Positions 34,556 to 43,264 of a stretch of 64,000 nt of DNA are shown one piece after another. This stretch comes from Bacteroidota bacterium (GTDB taxonomy: Bacteria; Bacteroidota; Bacteroidia; Cytophagales; UBA9547): positions 62,001-126,000 of the forward strand of contig RDZG01000054.1 in assembly GCA_004293915.1 (NCBI GenBank), written 5' to 3'. A model generated the notes under the pieces. It saw only the letters and a list, made by a program, of their open reading frames with translations, was not told where the DNA came from and did no database searches. The translations under genes were made by a program, and so were the position numbers. Positions within the stretch are counted from its first letter, which is position 1. Each line of letters starts with the position of its first letter.

Positions 34556-35749
34556 ATGCAACTTTTAGCAGTAAAAATAAAACAATTAGCCTTAGAATAT
34601 GCATCAGAAATTTTGCATAATAGACGGCATTTGCATCAGCATCCAGAACTATCTTTTGTAGAATTCGAAACCGCAAAATTTGTAGAACAACAATTAAAAT
34701 CATTTGGAATTGAGGTTCAAACTCAAGTAGCTGGCACAGGAGTAATTGGTATTTTAAAAGGTAAAAATCCAGAAAAAAATACTTTTGCTTTGCGTGGCGA
34801 TATGGATGCATTACCCATAAAAGAAGCAAATGATGTTTCGTATAAATCTGTAAATGAAGGTGTTATGCACGCTTGTGGACATGATGTACACACGGCTTCA
34901 TTACTAGGTACGGCACGCATTTTGAGTAAAATCACATCTGATTTTGAAGGAACTATAAAGTTTATTTTTCAACCTGGAGAAGAAAAATCACCAGGTGGAG
35001 CATCGTTGATGATAAAAGAAGGGGTGTTGCAAAATCCAACACCAAATGGCATTTTAGGACAACATGTTGCACCGCAAATCACGGCTGGAAAAATTGGTTT
35101 TAGAGAAGGGATTTACATGGCAAGTGCCGATGAGGTTTATATAAAAGTGATTGGAAAAGGCGGACATGCAGCCATGCCCGAGAATAATATCGACCCGATT
35201 GTGATTGCATCACATATAATAATAGCCTTGCAACAAATTGTGAGTAGATTTGCAAGTCCGAAAATGCCAACTGTGCTTTCTTTTGGTAAAATTGTGGCTA
35301 ATGGAGCAACAAATGTGATTCCAAACGAAGTTTTAATTGAAGGAACTTTTAGAACCATGAACGAAAAATGGAGAGAAGATGCAAAAGCAAGAATGAAAAA
35401 AATGGCTGAATCGATGGCTGAAGGAATGGGTGCCAAATGCGAATTGACTTTTGCACCTGGCTATCCTTATTTAGAAAACAATCCTGCTCTGACCAAAAGA
35501 GTTCGGGCTTATGCAACCGAATATGTTGGTAGTGAGAATATTATTGACTTAGATTTATGGATGGCATCAGAAGATTTTGCATTTTATACGCATCATACTG
35601 ATGCTTGTTTTTACAGATTGGGAGTTAGAAACGAAGAAAAAGGTATAACTTCGCCTGTGCATACGCCAACTTTCGATATTGACGAATCTGCCCTTGAGCT
35701 GGGAGCTGGTTTGATGGCTTGGTTAGCAGTAAATGAATTGAATAAATAA
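34556..35749 (+). CDS. M20 family amidohydrolase
   Basis: This 397-residue zinc peptidase/amidohydrolase of the M20D group has HLHQHPELSFVEFETAKFV, the metal-ligand stretch GVMHACGHDVHTASLLG, FQPGEEKSPGGASLM, a dimerisation domain (GGHAAMPENNIDPIVIASH) and LWMASEDFAFYT. Relatives hydrolyse N-acyl amino acids or IAA-amino acid conjugates; the real substrate is unknown. It follows the SPOR gene by two bases. Confidence 0.9.
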   Translation: MQLLAVKIKQLALEYASEILHNRRHLHQHPELSFVEFETAKFVEQQLKSFGIEVQTQVAGTGVIGILKGKNPEKNTFALRGDMDALPIKEANDVSYKSVNEGVMHACGHDVHTASLLGTARILSKITSDFEGTIKFIFQPGEEKSPGGASLMIKEGVLQNPTPNGILGQHVAPQITAGKIGFREGIYMASADEVYIKVIGKGGHAAMPENNIDPIVIASHIIIALQQIVSRFASPKMPTVLSFGKIVANGATNVIPNEVLIEGTFRTMNEKWREDAKARMKKMAESMAEGMGAKCELTFAPGYPYLENNPALTKRVRAYATEYVGSENIIDLDLWMASEDFAFYTHHTDACFYRLGVRNEEKGITSPVHTPTFDIDESALELGAGLMAWLAVNELNK

Positions 35750-35777
35750 ATTAGAAATAGTAAGAATAATAATATAT

Positions 35778-36716
35778 ATGAAAATTAGCATTCCGTTTTT
35801 ATACCTTGCGGTAGGTGTATCTATACAAAGTTTTTCGCAATCGGTATTTAAACCAGAAACAGATGAATTTTATAAAATTGTTCCGAAAGATGGAATGGTT
35901 GAGCAAGTTGCATCAGGCCATATTTTTACCGAAGGTCCCGTTTGGGATAGAGTAAATAACTGCCTATATTACAGCGATATACCAGCAAACACAATTTTTA
36001 AATTAACAGAACATGGCGAAAAAACAGTACATCATATTCCTTCTGGAAATTCAAATGGCTTGACTTTTGATAAGCACGGACATTTGGTAGTTTGCGACCA
36101 GTTTAATAAACGAGTTGCAACTTTAAAACATGGAAAACTACATAATATTTTAAATAAATTTGAGGGCAAAACATTTAATAGTCCAAACGATGTTGTGATG
36201 CGAAGCAATGGCGATTTTTATTTTACAGATCCGCCATATGGACACAACCAATTTAATGGAAAAACTACACGACAAATGAATTATTCAGGTGTATATTTCC
36301 ATAAACATCACAAAACTATTTTGATAGATTCTTCTTTAGTTAGACCAAATGGAATTTGCTTGTCGCCAGACGAAAAAAAGTTATATGTGGCTCAATCAGA
36401 GTTTGATTGGCTCTGGAAAGTTTATGATTTAGATACCAATGGAATGGTTAAGAGTAGTAAAATATTTCATAAATCCGATAAAATTACTGGAAATCCTGAT
36501 GGGATTAAAGTAGATATAAATGGCTATGTATATGCAACAGGAAACCATGGCGTAGTGATTTTTACTCCCGATGGAAAATTTTTAGGAACAATTATTTTGC
36601 TTGAAAATACCTCAAATTTAGCTTGGGGAGGTCAAAATTTAGACCAATTATACATTACAGCAGATAAATATGTATATCGTATTAAATTAAATACAAAAGG
36701 GTTTGTGCATTATTAA
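35778..36716 (+). CDS. SMP-30/gluconolactonase-like secreted beta-propeller protein
   Basis: The 312 residues start with a signal peptide (IPFLYLAVGVSIQSFSQS). A six-bladed SMP-30 propeller follows, with the metal-site residues in place: Glu in IFTEGPVWDRVNNCLYYSDI, Asn in NSPNDVVMRSNGDFYFTDPPYG and Asp in GNPDGIKVDINGYVYATGN. The family includes calcium- or zinc-dependent lactonases, so periplasmic sugar-lactone hydrolysis is likely. It is 28 bases after the M20 gene and may share its transcript. Confidence 0.87.
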   Translation: MKISIPFLYLAVGVSIQSFSQSVFKPETDEFYKIVPKDGMVEQVASGHIFTEGPVWDRVNNCLYYSDIPANTIFKLTEHGEKTVHHIPSGNSNGLTFDKHGHLVVCDQFNKRVATLKHGKLHNILNKFEGKTFNSPNDVVMRSNGDFYFTDPPYGHNQFNGKTTRQMNYSGVYFHKHHKTILIDSSLVRPNGICLSPDEKKLYVAQSEFDWLWKVYDLDTNGMVKSSKIFHKSDKITGNPDGIKVDINGYVYATGNHGVVIFTPDGKFLGTIILLENTSNLAWGGQNLDQLYITADKYVYRIKLNTKGFVHY

Positions 36717-36745
36717 ACCGAAAAAAGGTATTTTAAATCGCATTT

Positions 36746-37372
36746 CTATTGTTCAAAAATTTGTTTTAAATCTATTTCAAATCCTATGATAACTTCAGAA
36801 GCAATGCTTCCTTTATGTAGCAATTTTTCGGCAATTTGGTAATATCCATTATGAAGTAAATATTTTTCAACGATTTCTTTTTCGGGGTCTATAATCCAAT
36901 ATTCTTCCACTCCATGTGCAGCATAATCTAGCAATTTTTCGCCTCTATCTATTTCTTCTGTTGAAGCAGACAAAATTTCGATAATAAAATCAGGAGCAGG
37001 AAAAATCAATTGCTCGCCAGTAAATTTTGCCGCTTTTTCGTTTCTAAAAAACACAATATCAGGTTCGTAATCGTTGCGTGTGAGCCTAATCATGACTTTT
37101 TCAACCCCAACCCTGCCAAGTTTGTTTGAAACAACATGGGGGATAAGTTTTCCTAAAATGCCACTAGATGCCATCCAATGCCTGCCTCTAACTGGCGAAT
37201 GAAAAATAATTTGTCCATTTATAAATTCTGCTTTTACATTTTCATGAACTAAATTATAAAAACGCTCTCTTTCGCTCCTTTCACTTTCGATAATGGCGTG
37301 AATATCGTTTGCCAAAAGTGCAATTTCTGGCGAATTTCGGATGTCATTTAATATTTCAACACGAGTTTTCAT
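36746..37372 (-). CDS. Uma2-family PD-(D/E)XK nuclease-like protein (DUF820)
   Basis: This 208-residue protein has the Uma2 pattern: GRHWMASSGILGKLIPHV, NDYEPDIVFFRNEK (acidic residue), PDFIIEILSASTEEIDRGEKLLDYAAHGVEEYWIIDPE (the E-x-x-S and D-x-Y-x-x-x-G-V-x-E-Y-W-I signature). The family has a restriction-endonuclease-like fold and is abundant in cyanobacteria and many Bacteroidota. Its function is unknown. It stands alone on the minus strand. Confidence 0.87.
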   Translation of the reverse strand: MKTRVEILNDIRNSPEIALLANDIHAIIESERSERERFYNLVHENVKAEFINGQIIFHSPVRGRHWMASSGILGKLIPHVVSNKLGRVGVEKVMIRLTRNDYEPDIVFFRNEKAAKFTGEQLIFPAPDFIIEILSASTEEIDRGEKLLDYAAHGVEEYWIIDPEKEIVEKYLLHNGYYQIAEKLLHKGSIASEVIIGFEIDLKQIFEQ

Positions 37373-37500
37373 GATTATTTTACAATTCTAATACCAAATT
37401 AAGTAAAAAAATGCAGTTCAAACATTTTTTGGTAGTTTATTTTGTGTTTTAAGCTACATCGCAATAATTATTTTATATTTTTGCACCATAATATTTTACT

Positions 37501-38298
37501 GTGATAGAACAAAAATTTATACAATTACTTTTTCAGAAACACACCAACACGCCTGCCTATCCATCAACAAGTGCAGTTTCGAGGTTTGTAACCAAACTTT
37601 TGCTGTTGTTGTTTCCAGAACAAACTAAAAATCATTTTGATTCGCAAGACAAATTAGCCGAAGCTTTTGTACAACTCGAAACCGAATTGGCAACTATTTT
37701 GAGTGTCATGCAAGTTCACTTATCAGAAAACAGTGATATTATTGCAAACAAGTTTTTTAAATCTATTCCAGAAACTTATCGTGTTTTAAATACAGATATT
37801 CAAGCTATTTTTAGTGGCGATCCTGCTGCAAAAAGCGAATACGAAGTTATTCGTGCCTATCCGGGTTTTTATGCCATTGCATTTTATCGTTTTGCTCATG
37901 TGCTTTATGATCTTGATGTACCGCTTATTCCACGAGTAATTACAGAATATGCACATTCTAAAACAGGTATTGATATTCATCCTGCTGCCACAATTGACGA
38001 ATATTTTTATATTGATCATGGCACTGGAACTGTAATTGGAGAAACATGTCATATTGGTAAGAATGTAAAATTATATCAAGCTATAACCTTGGGTGCGTTA
38101 AGCGTAAGCAAAAACATGGTTTCGCTCAAACGCCATCCAACTATTGAAGATAATGTGGTAATTTATTCGGGTGCAACAATACTTGGAGGCGAAACTATTA
38201 TCGGACACGATAGTATTGTTGGTGGAAATGTTTGGCTCACAAAATCTATTCCGCCATTCACGAAAATCTATCATCAAGAACAAGTTAAGATTAGTTAA
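37501..38298 (+). CDS. cysE: serine O-acetyltransferase
   Basis: This 265-residue protein has an N-terminal helical domain and a C-terminal left-handed beta-helix of hexapeptide repeats (GIDIHPAATIDEYFYIDHGTGTVIGETCHIG). The catalytic His lies in the DHGTG block, and KRHPTIEDNVVIYSGATILGG is typical of the enzyme. It makes O-acetylserine for cysteine synthesis. The start is GTG at 37501, with a good TAnnTTTG element (37476-37483) 17 bases upstream. pstC follows after 10 bases, so the two probably share a transcript. Confidence 0.9.
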   Translation: MIEQKFIQLLFQKHTNTPAYPSTSAVSRFVTKLLLLLFPEQTKNHFDSQDKLAEAFVQLETELATILSVMQVHLSENSDIIANKFFKSIPETYRVLNTDIQAIFSGDPAAKSEYEVIRAYPGFYAIAFYRFAHVLYDLDVPLIPRVITEYAHSKTGIDIHPAATIDEYFYIDHGTGTVIGETCHIGKNVKLYQAITLGALSVSKNMVSLKRHPTIEDNVVIYSGATILGGETIIGHDSIVGGNVWLTKSIPPFTKIYHQEQVKIS

Positions 38299-38308
38299 AA
38301 TCCACATA

Positions 38309-39205
38309 ATGAGTTTAAAATCAAGGCTTTTAAAAGATAAATATGGCAAAATGCTGATGCTCGCATTAGTAGTTTTTTGTCTTTCTATTGCTTTTTTTAT
38401 TGGCTTGGGTTTGTATTCTCGTTCGGTGCCTTTGCTCAAAATATTTCGTTCGTTTGAACTATTAAGTTCTTCGGAATGGGTTCCTGGAAAAATGAAATTT
38501 GGACTTTTTCCTTTTATCACTGGCACACTGTGGGTAACAGTTCTTTCCATGTTAATAGCCATTCCACCATGTGTTTTAGCTGCTATTTATCTTACAGAAT
38601 ATGCCAATCAACGAGTAGTACGCATTGTTAGACCTGTGATTGATGTGTTGGCTGGTATTCCATCTGTTATTTTTGGAGTTTGGGGCATTATTTTAATTAT
38701 TCCGTTTATTAGAGATGTTTTAGCTCCTATTTTTGGTGTACATACATCGGGTTATACCGTTTTGGCAGGTGCTATTGTGTTGGCCGTTTCGGTTTTTCCT
38801 ATAGTACTGCAATTGTTAATTGAGCTTTTCAAAACAGTACCCGAAGATTTGCGAAATGCCTCGCTTTCGCTTGGAGCAACACAATGGCAAACTATTAAAT
38901 TTGTGATGTTGCGAAAAGCAGGACCTGGAGTGGTTTCAGCAGTTGTCATTGCCTTTTCGAGAGCCTTTGGCGAAACCATGTCGGTTATAATGGTTACGGG
39001 CAATGTACCCATTGTGCCAAGTTCGATTTTCGATCCTGCATATCCACTTCCATCACTCATTGCCAACAATTTTGGCGAAATGCTTTCTATTCCACTTTAT
39101 GATTCGGCTTTGATGTTTGTGGCATTGGTATTGTTTTTAATTGTATTGATATTCAATATTATATCTCGCTATATTTTGCGACAAGTTGAGTTGAGTAGTG
39201 TTTAA
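38309..39205 (+). CDS. pstC: phosphate ABC transporter permease PstC
   Basis: This 298-residue membrane protein has six helices. The PstC motifs GIPSVIFGVWGIILIIPF, RNASLSLGATQWQTIKFVMLRKAGPG (EAA loop) and FSRAFGETMSVIMVTGN are present. I chose ATG 38309, ten bases after the cysE stop; the longer frame from 38171 overlaps cysE. It pairs with PstA, encoded at 26,312, about 11 kb away. Confidence 0.92.
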   Translation: MSLKSRLLKDKYGKMLMLALVVFCLSIAFFIGLGLYSRSVPLLKIFRSFELLSSSEWVPGKMKFGLFPFITGTLWVTVLSMLIAIPPCVLAAIYLTEYANQRVVRIVRPVIDVLAGIPSVIFGVWGIILIIPFIRDVLAPIFGVHTSGYTVLAGAIVLAVSVFPIVLQLLIELFKTVPEDLRNASLSLGATQWQTIKFVMLRKAGPGVVSAVVIAFSRAFGETMSVIMVTGNVPIVPSSIFDPAYPLPSLIANNFGEMLSIPLYDSALMFVALVLFLIVLIFNIISRYILRQVELSSV

Positions 39206-39218
39206 AACTGATTTTGAA

Positions 39219-39464
39219 ATGATATATATTGGAATTATTGCAGCCATTTTAACAACCATTTCGTTTGTACCACAAGTAATTAAAATTTGGAAAACGAACG
39301 ATACAGCCTCTATTTCGCTCGAAATGTTTGTGCTTTTTTCGCTTGGTGTTTTACTTTGGTTGATTTATGGATTTTTGAAACAAGATATTGCCATAGTAAT
39401 AGCCAATTTTTGTACACTCATTATGGCATCATATATTTTGTACAAAAAAATTAAGGGAAAATAA
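39219..39464 (+). CDS. SemiSWEET-type sugar transporter (PQ-loop)
   Basis: From ATG 39219 this is an 81-residue protein with three helices. The PQ-loop motif is in TTISFVPQVIKIWKTNDTASISLEMF, and WLIYGFLKQDIAIVIANFCT follows in helix 3. SemiSWEETs work as homodimers and move sugars across the membrane without an energy source. The start at 39198 lies inside pstC and adds unconserved residues. Confidence 0.87.
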   Translation: MIYIGIIAAILTTISFVPQVIKIWKTNDTASISLEMFVLFSLGVLLWLIYGFLKQDIAIVIANFCTLIMASYILYKKIKGK

Positions 39465-39524
39465 ATTAAGTAGGGATTTGTATCAACGGTTTATTTGAAC
39501 TATAAATTTAACGCAATAATAACT

Positions 39525-39558
39525 TAAAAACCGCTAAACACTTTTCGAGCGGTTTTTT
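39525..39558 (+). terminator. intrinsic terminator after the SemiSWEET gene
   Basis: AAAAACCGCT and AGCGGTTTTTT pair around a 12-base loop and end in a T6 run. It closes the cysE-pstC-SemiSWEET unit. Confidence 0.8.
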
Positions 39559-39841
39559 CAACCCTCGAAAAGTTTGAATGAAGATAAACCCAGTCTGCGT
39601 TTAATAGTTTGATTTTAGCCATTTACTTTTTCGTAGAAAATATATAGTTTAAGGAAAATGCAAAGTTTTAAAAAATGTTTGAATGTTATTGTAAAGATTT
39701 TTTTGATTTTACGTTTCAAGTTTAACATGGACTAGAAAATAAAAATAAATATCTTTTTTGAGAAATATATCGTCCTTATTTTTTTATTCAAAAGTTATCT
39801 TTAATATTACATCATTATTTATATCTAAACAACCAAAAATC

Positions 39842-40421
39842 ATGACTTTAAATTTTACCCCCCCCCATTTTTTATATTAATTTACTAAAAATTAGCACAT
39901 TTTTTATAACATCTTTTTTTGAAAATAGTTTACAGATAAAAAGTGCAGTTTTTCTAACTTTCATTTTTAGCACATTTTCGGTTGTTACCAATGCCCAAAG
40001 CAAGGTTTTGAGTGCTGGTGGAAATGCCACAGGAAATTCGGGTTCGGTTTCTTATTCGGTAGGGCAAATAGATTATGCATCGACATCGGTTTCTAATAAA
40101 GGCTCTATTGGTTTGGGTGTGCAACAACCTTTGATTATCAGCCCAATTACAGGCATCAAAGGTTCTGAGAGATTAACGATTTCATGCAATATTCATCCAA
40201 ACCCAAGCTCTGATTTTGTAGTTTTAGGTTGGGATGCAAGTTTTGAAGTATCTTCTGTAAACTATAAAATAGCGGACATAAACGGCAAAAATATCGTTTC
40301 GGCAACTGCACAAAACCAAACCAAAATTGAAGTTAGCAATTTTGCCACGGGCATGTATATCATAACTGTATATGATACTAAAAATAAATTTATCAAATCG
40401 TTTAATCTCATCAAAAACTAG
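39842..40421 (+). CDS. T9SS sorting-domain protein interrupted at a C9 tract
   Basis: A frame with no stop runs from 39852 to 40421. It encodes a signal peptide (SAVFLTFIFSTFSVVTNAQS), a short Gly/Ser-rich segment (GGNATGNSGSVSYSVGQIDY) and a type A T9SS sorting domain (CNIHPNPSSDFVVLGW to KSFNLIKN). No ATG precedes the signal peptide in this frame; TTG 40008 lies after it. The only well-placed ATG (39842, preceded by an AAAAATC leader) is in another frame, and the C9 tract (39858-39866) lies between. Removing one C, or adding two, joins the ATG to the open frame. The gene may be phase-variable, mis-sequenced or decayed. The mature product is small (about 140 residues) and its function is unknown. 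Confidence 0.6.
39858..39866 (+). repeat. poly-C tract (C9)
   Basis: Nine consecutive C residues lie in an otherwise AT-rich stretch, six codons after an ATG. Homopolymer tracts of this length are prone to slipped-strand mispairing. It separates the only likely start codon from the T9SS reading frame. Confidence 0.9.
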
Positions 40422-40457
40422 AATAACTCATTATTCATAACTCCTATAAATAAATCA

Positions 40458-42242
40458 ATGAAAAAACTCATATCAACAATCGCAATCTCAACCATGTCTT
40501 TTGTGTCCATGGCACAAAGTCCCGACAAATTTACTTACCAAGCGGTAGTACGTTCAGCAAGTACTGCCTTGGTGGCAAACTCCACCGTAGGCGTAAGGCT
40601 TACTATATTACAAGGCTCTGCAAGTGGCAGTGTAAGCTATAGCGAAACGCACACACCCACCACCAATGCCAATGGCTTGTTTACTCTAGAAGTAGGCGGA
40701 GGCACAGCCACTATTGGCACATTTGTAGCTATCAATTGGACAAATGGACCCTATTTCTTAAAATCAGAAATAGATGCCACTGGCGGAACGAGTTATGATA
40801 TAGTATCTACAAGTCAACTTTTGAGTGTACCCTACGCTTTGCATTCCTCTAGTGCTGGTAGTATAGAGTGGGCAAATGTGCAAAATAAACCAAGCATGAA
40901 TTCAAATACCTTTTCGGGTTCTTATGCCGACCTAACCAACAAACCAACAATTCCAGCTTCATTTTCAGGTTCTTATTTAGATTTGACTGATAAGCCAATA
41001 ATCATAAACAACACATTTACAGGTAGTTATAGTGATTTAACTAACAAACCAATTATTCCTGCCTCTTTCTCGGGTTCTAATTTAGATTTGACAAACAAAC
41101 CAGTAATTACAAACAACACATTTACAGGTAGTTATAGTGATTTAACCAACAAACCAACAATTCCAGCTTCGTTTTCTGGTTCTTATTTAGATTTGACTGA
41201 TAAGCCCGTAATCATAAACAATACATTTACAGGCAGTTATAGTGATTTAACCAACAAACCAACAATTCCAGCTTCGTTTTCAGGTTCATATTTAGATTTG
41301 ACAAACAAACCCGTAATTGTAAACAACACATTTACAGGTAGTTATACAGATTTAACAAATAAACCAATAATTCCTGCTTCATTTTCAGGTTCTTATCTAA
41401 GCTTAACTAATAAACCTAATTTTGCAATTGTAGCTACTACAGGAAGTTATAATGATTTAATAAACAAACCCATGATAACTACTTTTACAGGTGGCAATGG
41501 CATAACAATAAATGGCTCAAACCAAATAGTTAATACAGCACCCGACCGCACCGTGAGTATTACAGGTGTAAACGTTACTGTTTTTGGTGTTTACCCTGCT
41601 TTTACAGTTACCTCTGGAATTAAAAACGGCACCATATCAGGACAGATGCTCTATTGGAACGGTACTATTTGGGCAAATGTAAAACCAGGATTAGACAACC
41701 AAGTACTTACCTACTGCAAAGGCGTGCCTACTTGGTTGCCTTCAGGCGGTCTTTGTCCTGTTTCAATTGGCGACAGCCACCAAGGTGGAATTGTAGCCTA
41801 TATTTTACAATCTGGCGACCCAGGCTACGATGCCAATGTGCAACATGGCTTAATTGCTGCCCCTAGCGACCAAAGCACTGGCATAGTATGGTATAATGGA
41901 AGCTACATTACTACAGGAGCAACTGCAACTGCCATAGGATCTGGGAATGTAAACACCAACGCCATTGTAGCTGCCCAAGGAACAGGAAGCTATGCCGCTC
42001 AATTATGTGCCGATTTAACACTAGGGGGATATTCAGACTGGTTTTTGCCATCAAAAGACGAATTAGTGCAGATATATACCAACAGAGCAGCTGTAGGAGG
42101 ATTTAATACTGTTTTATATTGGAGTAGTTCAGAAAACAATGTTAACGATGCTTGGGATGTCTGGTTTGGCAATGGCAACGTCTATGGTTGGTCTGGCAAG
42201 AATACTACGATTACGCGTGTTCGTGCTGTTCGTGCTTTTTAA
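40458..42242 (+). CDS. repeat-rich secreted protein with C-terminal DUF1566 (Lcl-like) domain
   Basis: The 594 residues start with a signal peptide (ends SFVSMAQ). An N-terminal Bacteroidota domain follows (about 21-135, FTYQAVVRSASTALVANSTVGVRLTI). About eleven copies of a motif like GSYxDLTNKPxI lie between residues 150 and 345. A linker of about 95 residues leads to a DUF1566 domain (about 440-594) with GGYSDWFLPSKDELVQIYTNR, YWSSSE and a final RVRAVRAF. DLTNKP repeats occur in fibre-like proteins, including phage tail fibres. DUF1566 has a C-type-lectin-like fold and is a known target class of diversity-generating retroelements. No T9SS domain is visible. It follows the T9SS protein by 36 bases and probably shares its transcript. 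Confidence 0.75.
   Translation: MKKLISTIAISTMSFVSMAQSPDKFTYQAVVRSASTALVANSTVGVRLTILQGSASGSVSYSETHTPTTNANGLFTLEVGGGTATIGTFVAINWTNGPYFLKSEIDATGGTSYDIVSTSQLLSVPYALHSSSAGSIEWANVQNKPSMNSNTFSGSYADLTNKPTIPASFSGSYLDLTDKPIIINNTFTGSYSDLTNKPIIPASFSGSNLDLTNKPVITNNTFTGSYSDLTNKPTIPASFSGSYLDLTDKPVIINNTFTGSYSDLTNKPTIPASFSGSYLDLTNKPVIVNNTFTGSYTDLTNKPIIPASFSGSYLSLTNKPNFAIVATTGSYNDLINKPMITTFTGGNGITINGSNQIVNTAPDRTVSITGVNVTVFGVYPAFTVTSGIKNGTISGQMLYWNGTIWANVKPGLDNQVLTYCKGVPTWLPSGGLCPVSIGDSHQGGIVAYILQSGDPGYDANVQHGLIAAPSDQSTGIVWYNGSYITTGATATAIGSGNVNTNAIVAAQGTGSYAAQLCADLTLGGYSDWFLPSKDELVQIYTNRAAVGGFNTVLYWSSSENNVNDAWDVWFGNGNVYGWSGKNTTITRVRAVRAF
40914..41423 (+). repeat. tandem repeats of 105 bp (DLTNKP region)
   Basis: The coding sequence repeats with a 105-base period (35 codons, two DLTNKP motifs per unit). 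For example, GGTTCT...TTAGATTTGAC occurs at 40968 and again at 41073. Several units are almost identical in DNA, which allows copy-number change by recombination or slippage. Confidence 0.85.
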
Positions 42243-42270
42243 CAATTTTAAAAAAATCGCTTAGCCAGAT

Positions 42271-42560
42271 ATTCCAAGTTTTTGAAACTTGGAAGGTCTC
42301 CTTTGCCGATGTAAACCAACCAAAAGATACCATCCCTCCTTTGCAATAGCGAGGAGGGATGGTATCTTTACGAAAACCTGCGGTAGTCACTAGACATTAG
42401 CCACCAGACCTTCCAAGTTTTAAAAACTTGGAAGGTCTCCTTTGCCGATGTAAACCAACCAAAAGATACCATCCCTCCTTTGCATCAGCGAGGAGGGATG
42501 GTATCTTTACGAAAACCTGCGGTAGCCGCTATACCTTCCAAGTTTTTAAAACTTGGAATG
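42271..42560. repeat. REP-like palindrome block: two 139-bp tandem units plus a half unit
   Basis: Each unit has hairpin type 1 (TTCCAAG...CTTGGAA; 42272-42294, 42407-42437 and a third copy 42534-42560). A spacer with TTTGCCGATGTAAACCAACC follows. Hairpin type 2 has 17-bp arms of AAAGATACCATCCCTCC and their complement (42323-42369 and 42462-42508). The unit closes with ACGAAAACCTGCGGTAG. The unit offset is exactly 139 bases. The block sits directly upstream of a REP-associated transposase gene, as in classical REP/RAYT systems. Confidence 0.9.
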
Positions 42561-42588
42561 TTTTTTTAATTTTTACTACTTTCGTTCT

Positions 42589-43248
42589 ATGAAAGAAAAT
42601 TTCTATCCTGCGTTGCTCGAAAACGAGTTTTATCACATCTACAACCGTGGCAACAACCGTGATATTATTTTTTTTAAGCACGAAAACTACGCCTATTTTT
42701 TGCGAAAATATGACGAATATCTTTCCCCTTTTTTAGAAACATACTGTTACTGTTTGCTGCCCAATCATTTTCATTTGTTGGTCAGGGTAAAATCAAGCGA
42801 GGATGTAGTTACTGCGGTTGAAAGGATTCCATCCCTCTCTCGCTTTCGTCAAGGAGGGATGGAATCCTTAGTTTCGTCTATCATCAGCGAGCAGTTCAGA
42901 CGCTTTTTTATCTCTTATTCCCAATCCATCAACAAACAGCAATCTCGTGTGGGCAGTTTATTCCAGAAAAATTTTAAAAGAAAACATATCGATAGTGAAA
43001 GCTATTTTACATCTGTAGTGCATTATATTCATGCCAATCCACAATCGCATGGCATTTGTGAAGATTACAAATTATATCCCCATAGTTCTTATGGAAGAAT
43101 ATTAATTGATAAGCCAACAAAACTTATGAAAAATGAAATTTTGGAATGGTTTGGTGGAAAGGAAGGGTATCTGAAATTTCATGAAGCTAATTTGAATGAT
43201 GTAAAAGAAAGAAGTATGTATGAGATTGAGGATTCTGCGACATCGTAG
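42589..43248 (+). CDS. REP-associated tyrosine transposase (RAYT, TnpA_REP, Y1 HUH)
   Basis: This 219-residue Y1 transposase has the N-terminal NEFYHIYNRGNNRDIIFF, the HUH metal motif in LLPNHFHLLVRV and the catalytic Tyr region SYFTSVVHYIHANPQSHGI. The conserved block FFISYSQSINKQQSRVGSLFQKNFKRK lies between. RAYTs cut and join single-stranded REP hairpins and are thought to spread them through the genome. I chose ATG 42589; the frame is open further upstream (42553) but enters a hairpin. Residues about 70-105 contain an in-frame REP-like palindrome. It is flanked by type 1 hairpins on both sides (42534-42560 and 43265-43291). Confidence 0.9.
   Translation: MKENFYPALLENEFYHIYNRGNNRDIIFFKHENYAYFLRKYDEYLSPFLETYCYCLLPNHFHLLVRVKSSEDVVTAVERIPSLSRFRQGGMESLVSSIISEQFRRFFISYSQSINKQQSRVGSLFQKNFKRKHIDSESYFTSVVHYIHANPQSHGICEDYKLYPHSSYGRILIDKPTKLMKNEILEWFGGKEGYLKFHEANLNDVKERSMYEIEDSATS
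42822..42869. repeat. REP-like palindrome inside the RAYT coding sequence
   Basis: The arms AAGGATTCCATCCCTC (42822-42837) and its exact complement (42854-42869) are separated by 16 bases. Read on the minus strand it matches hairpin type 2 of the upstream block: CCATCCCTCCTT, a loop with AGCGAG, then AGGGATGG. It is translated as part of the protein (RIPSLSRFRQGGMES) without breaking the frame. Confidence 0.85.
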
Positions 43249-43264
43249 CAGAATGTTTACTAGT

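Noticed and set aside
40458-42242. Phage tail fibre, and hence a prophage, because of the DLTNKP repeats
   Set aside because: It has a Sec signal peptide and a DUF1566 end, and there are no other phage structural, lysis or integration genes nearby.
42271-42560. CRISPR array or riboswitch in the palindrome block
   Set aside because: Only two full units occur, the spacers between hairpins are themselves repeated, and a RAYT gene lies next to it. REP elements explain it better.
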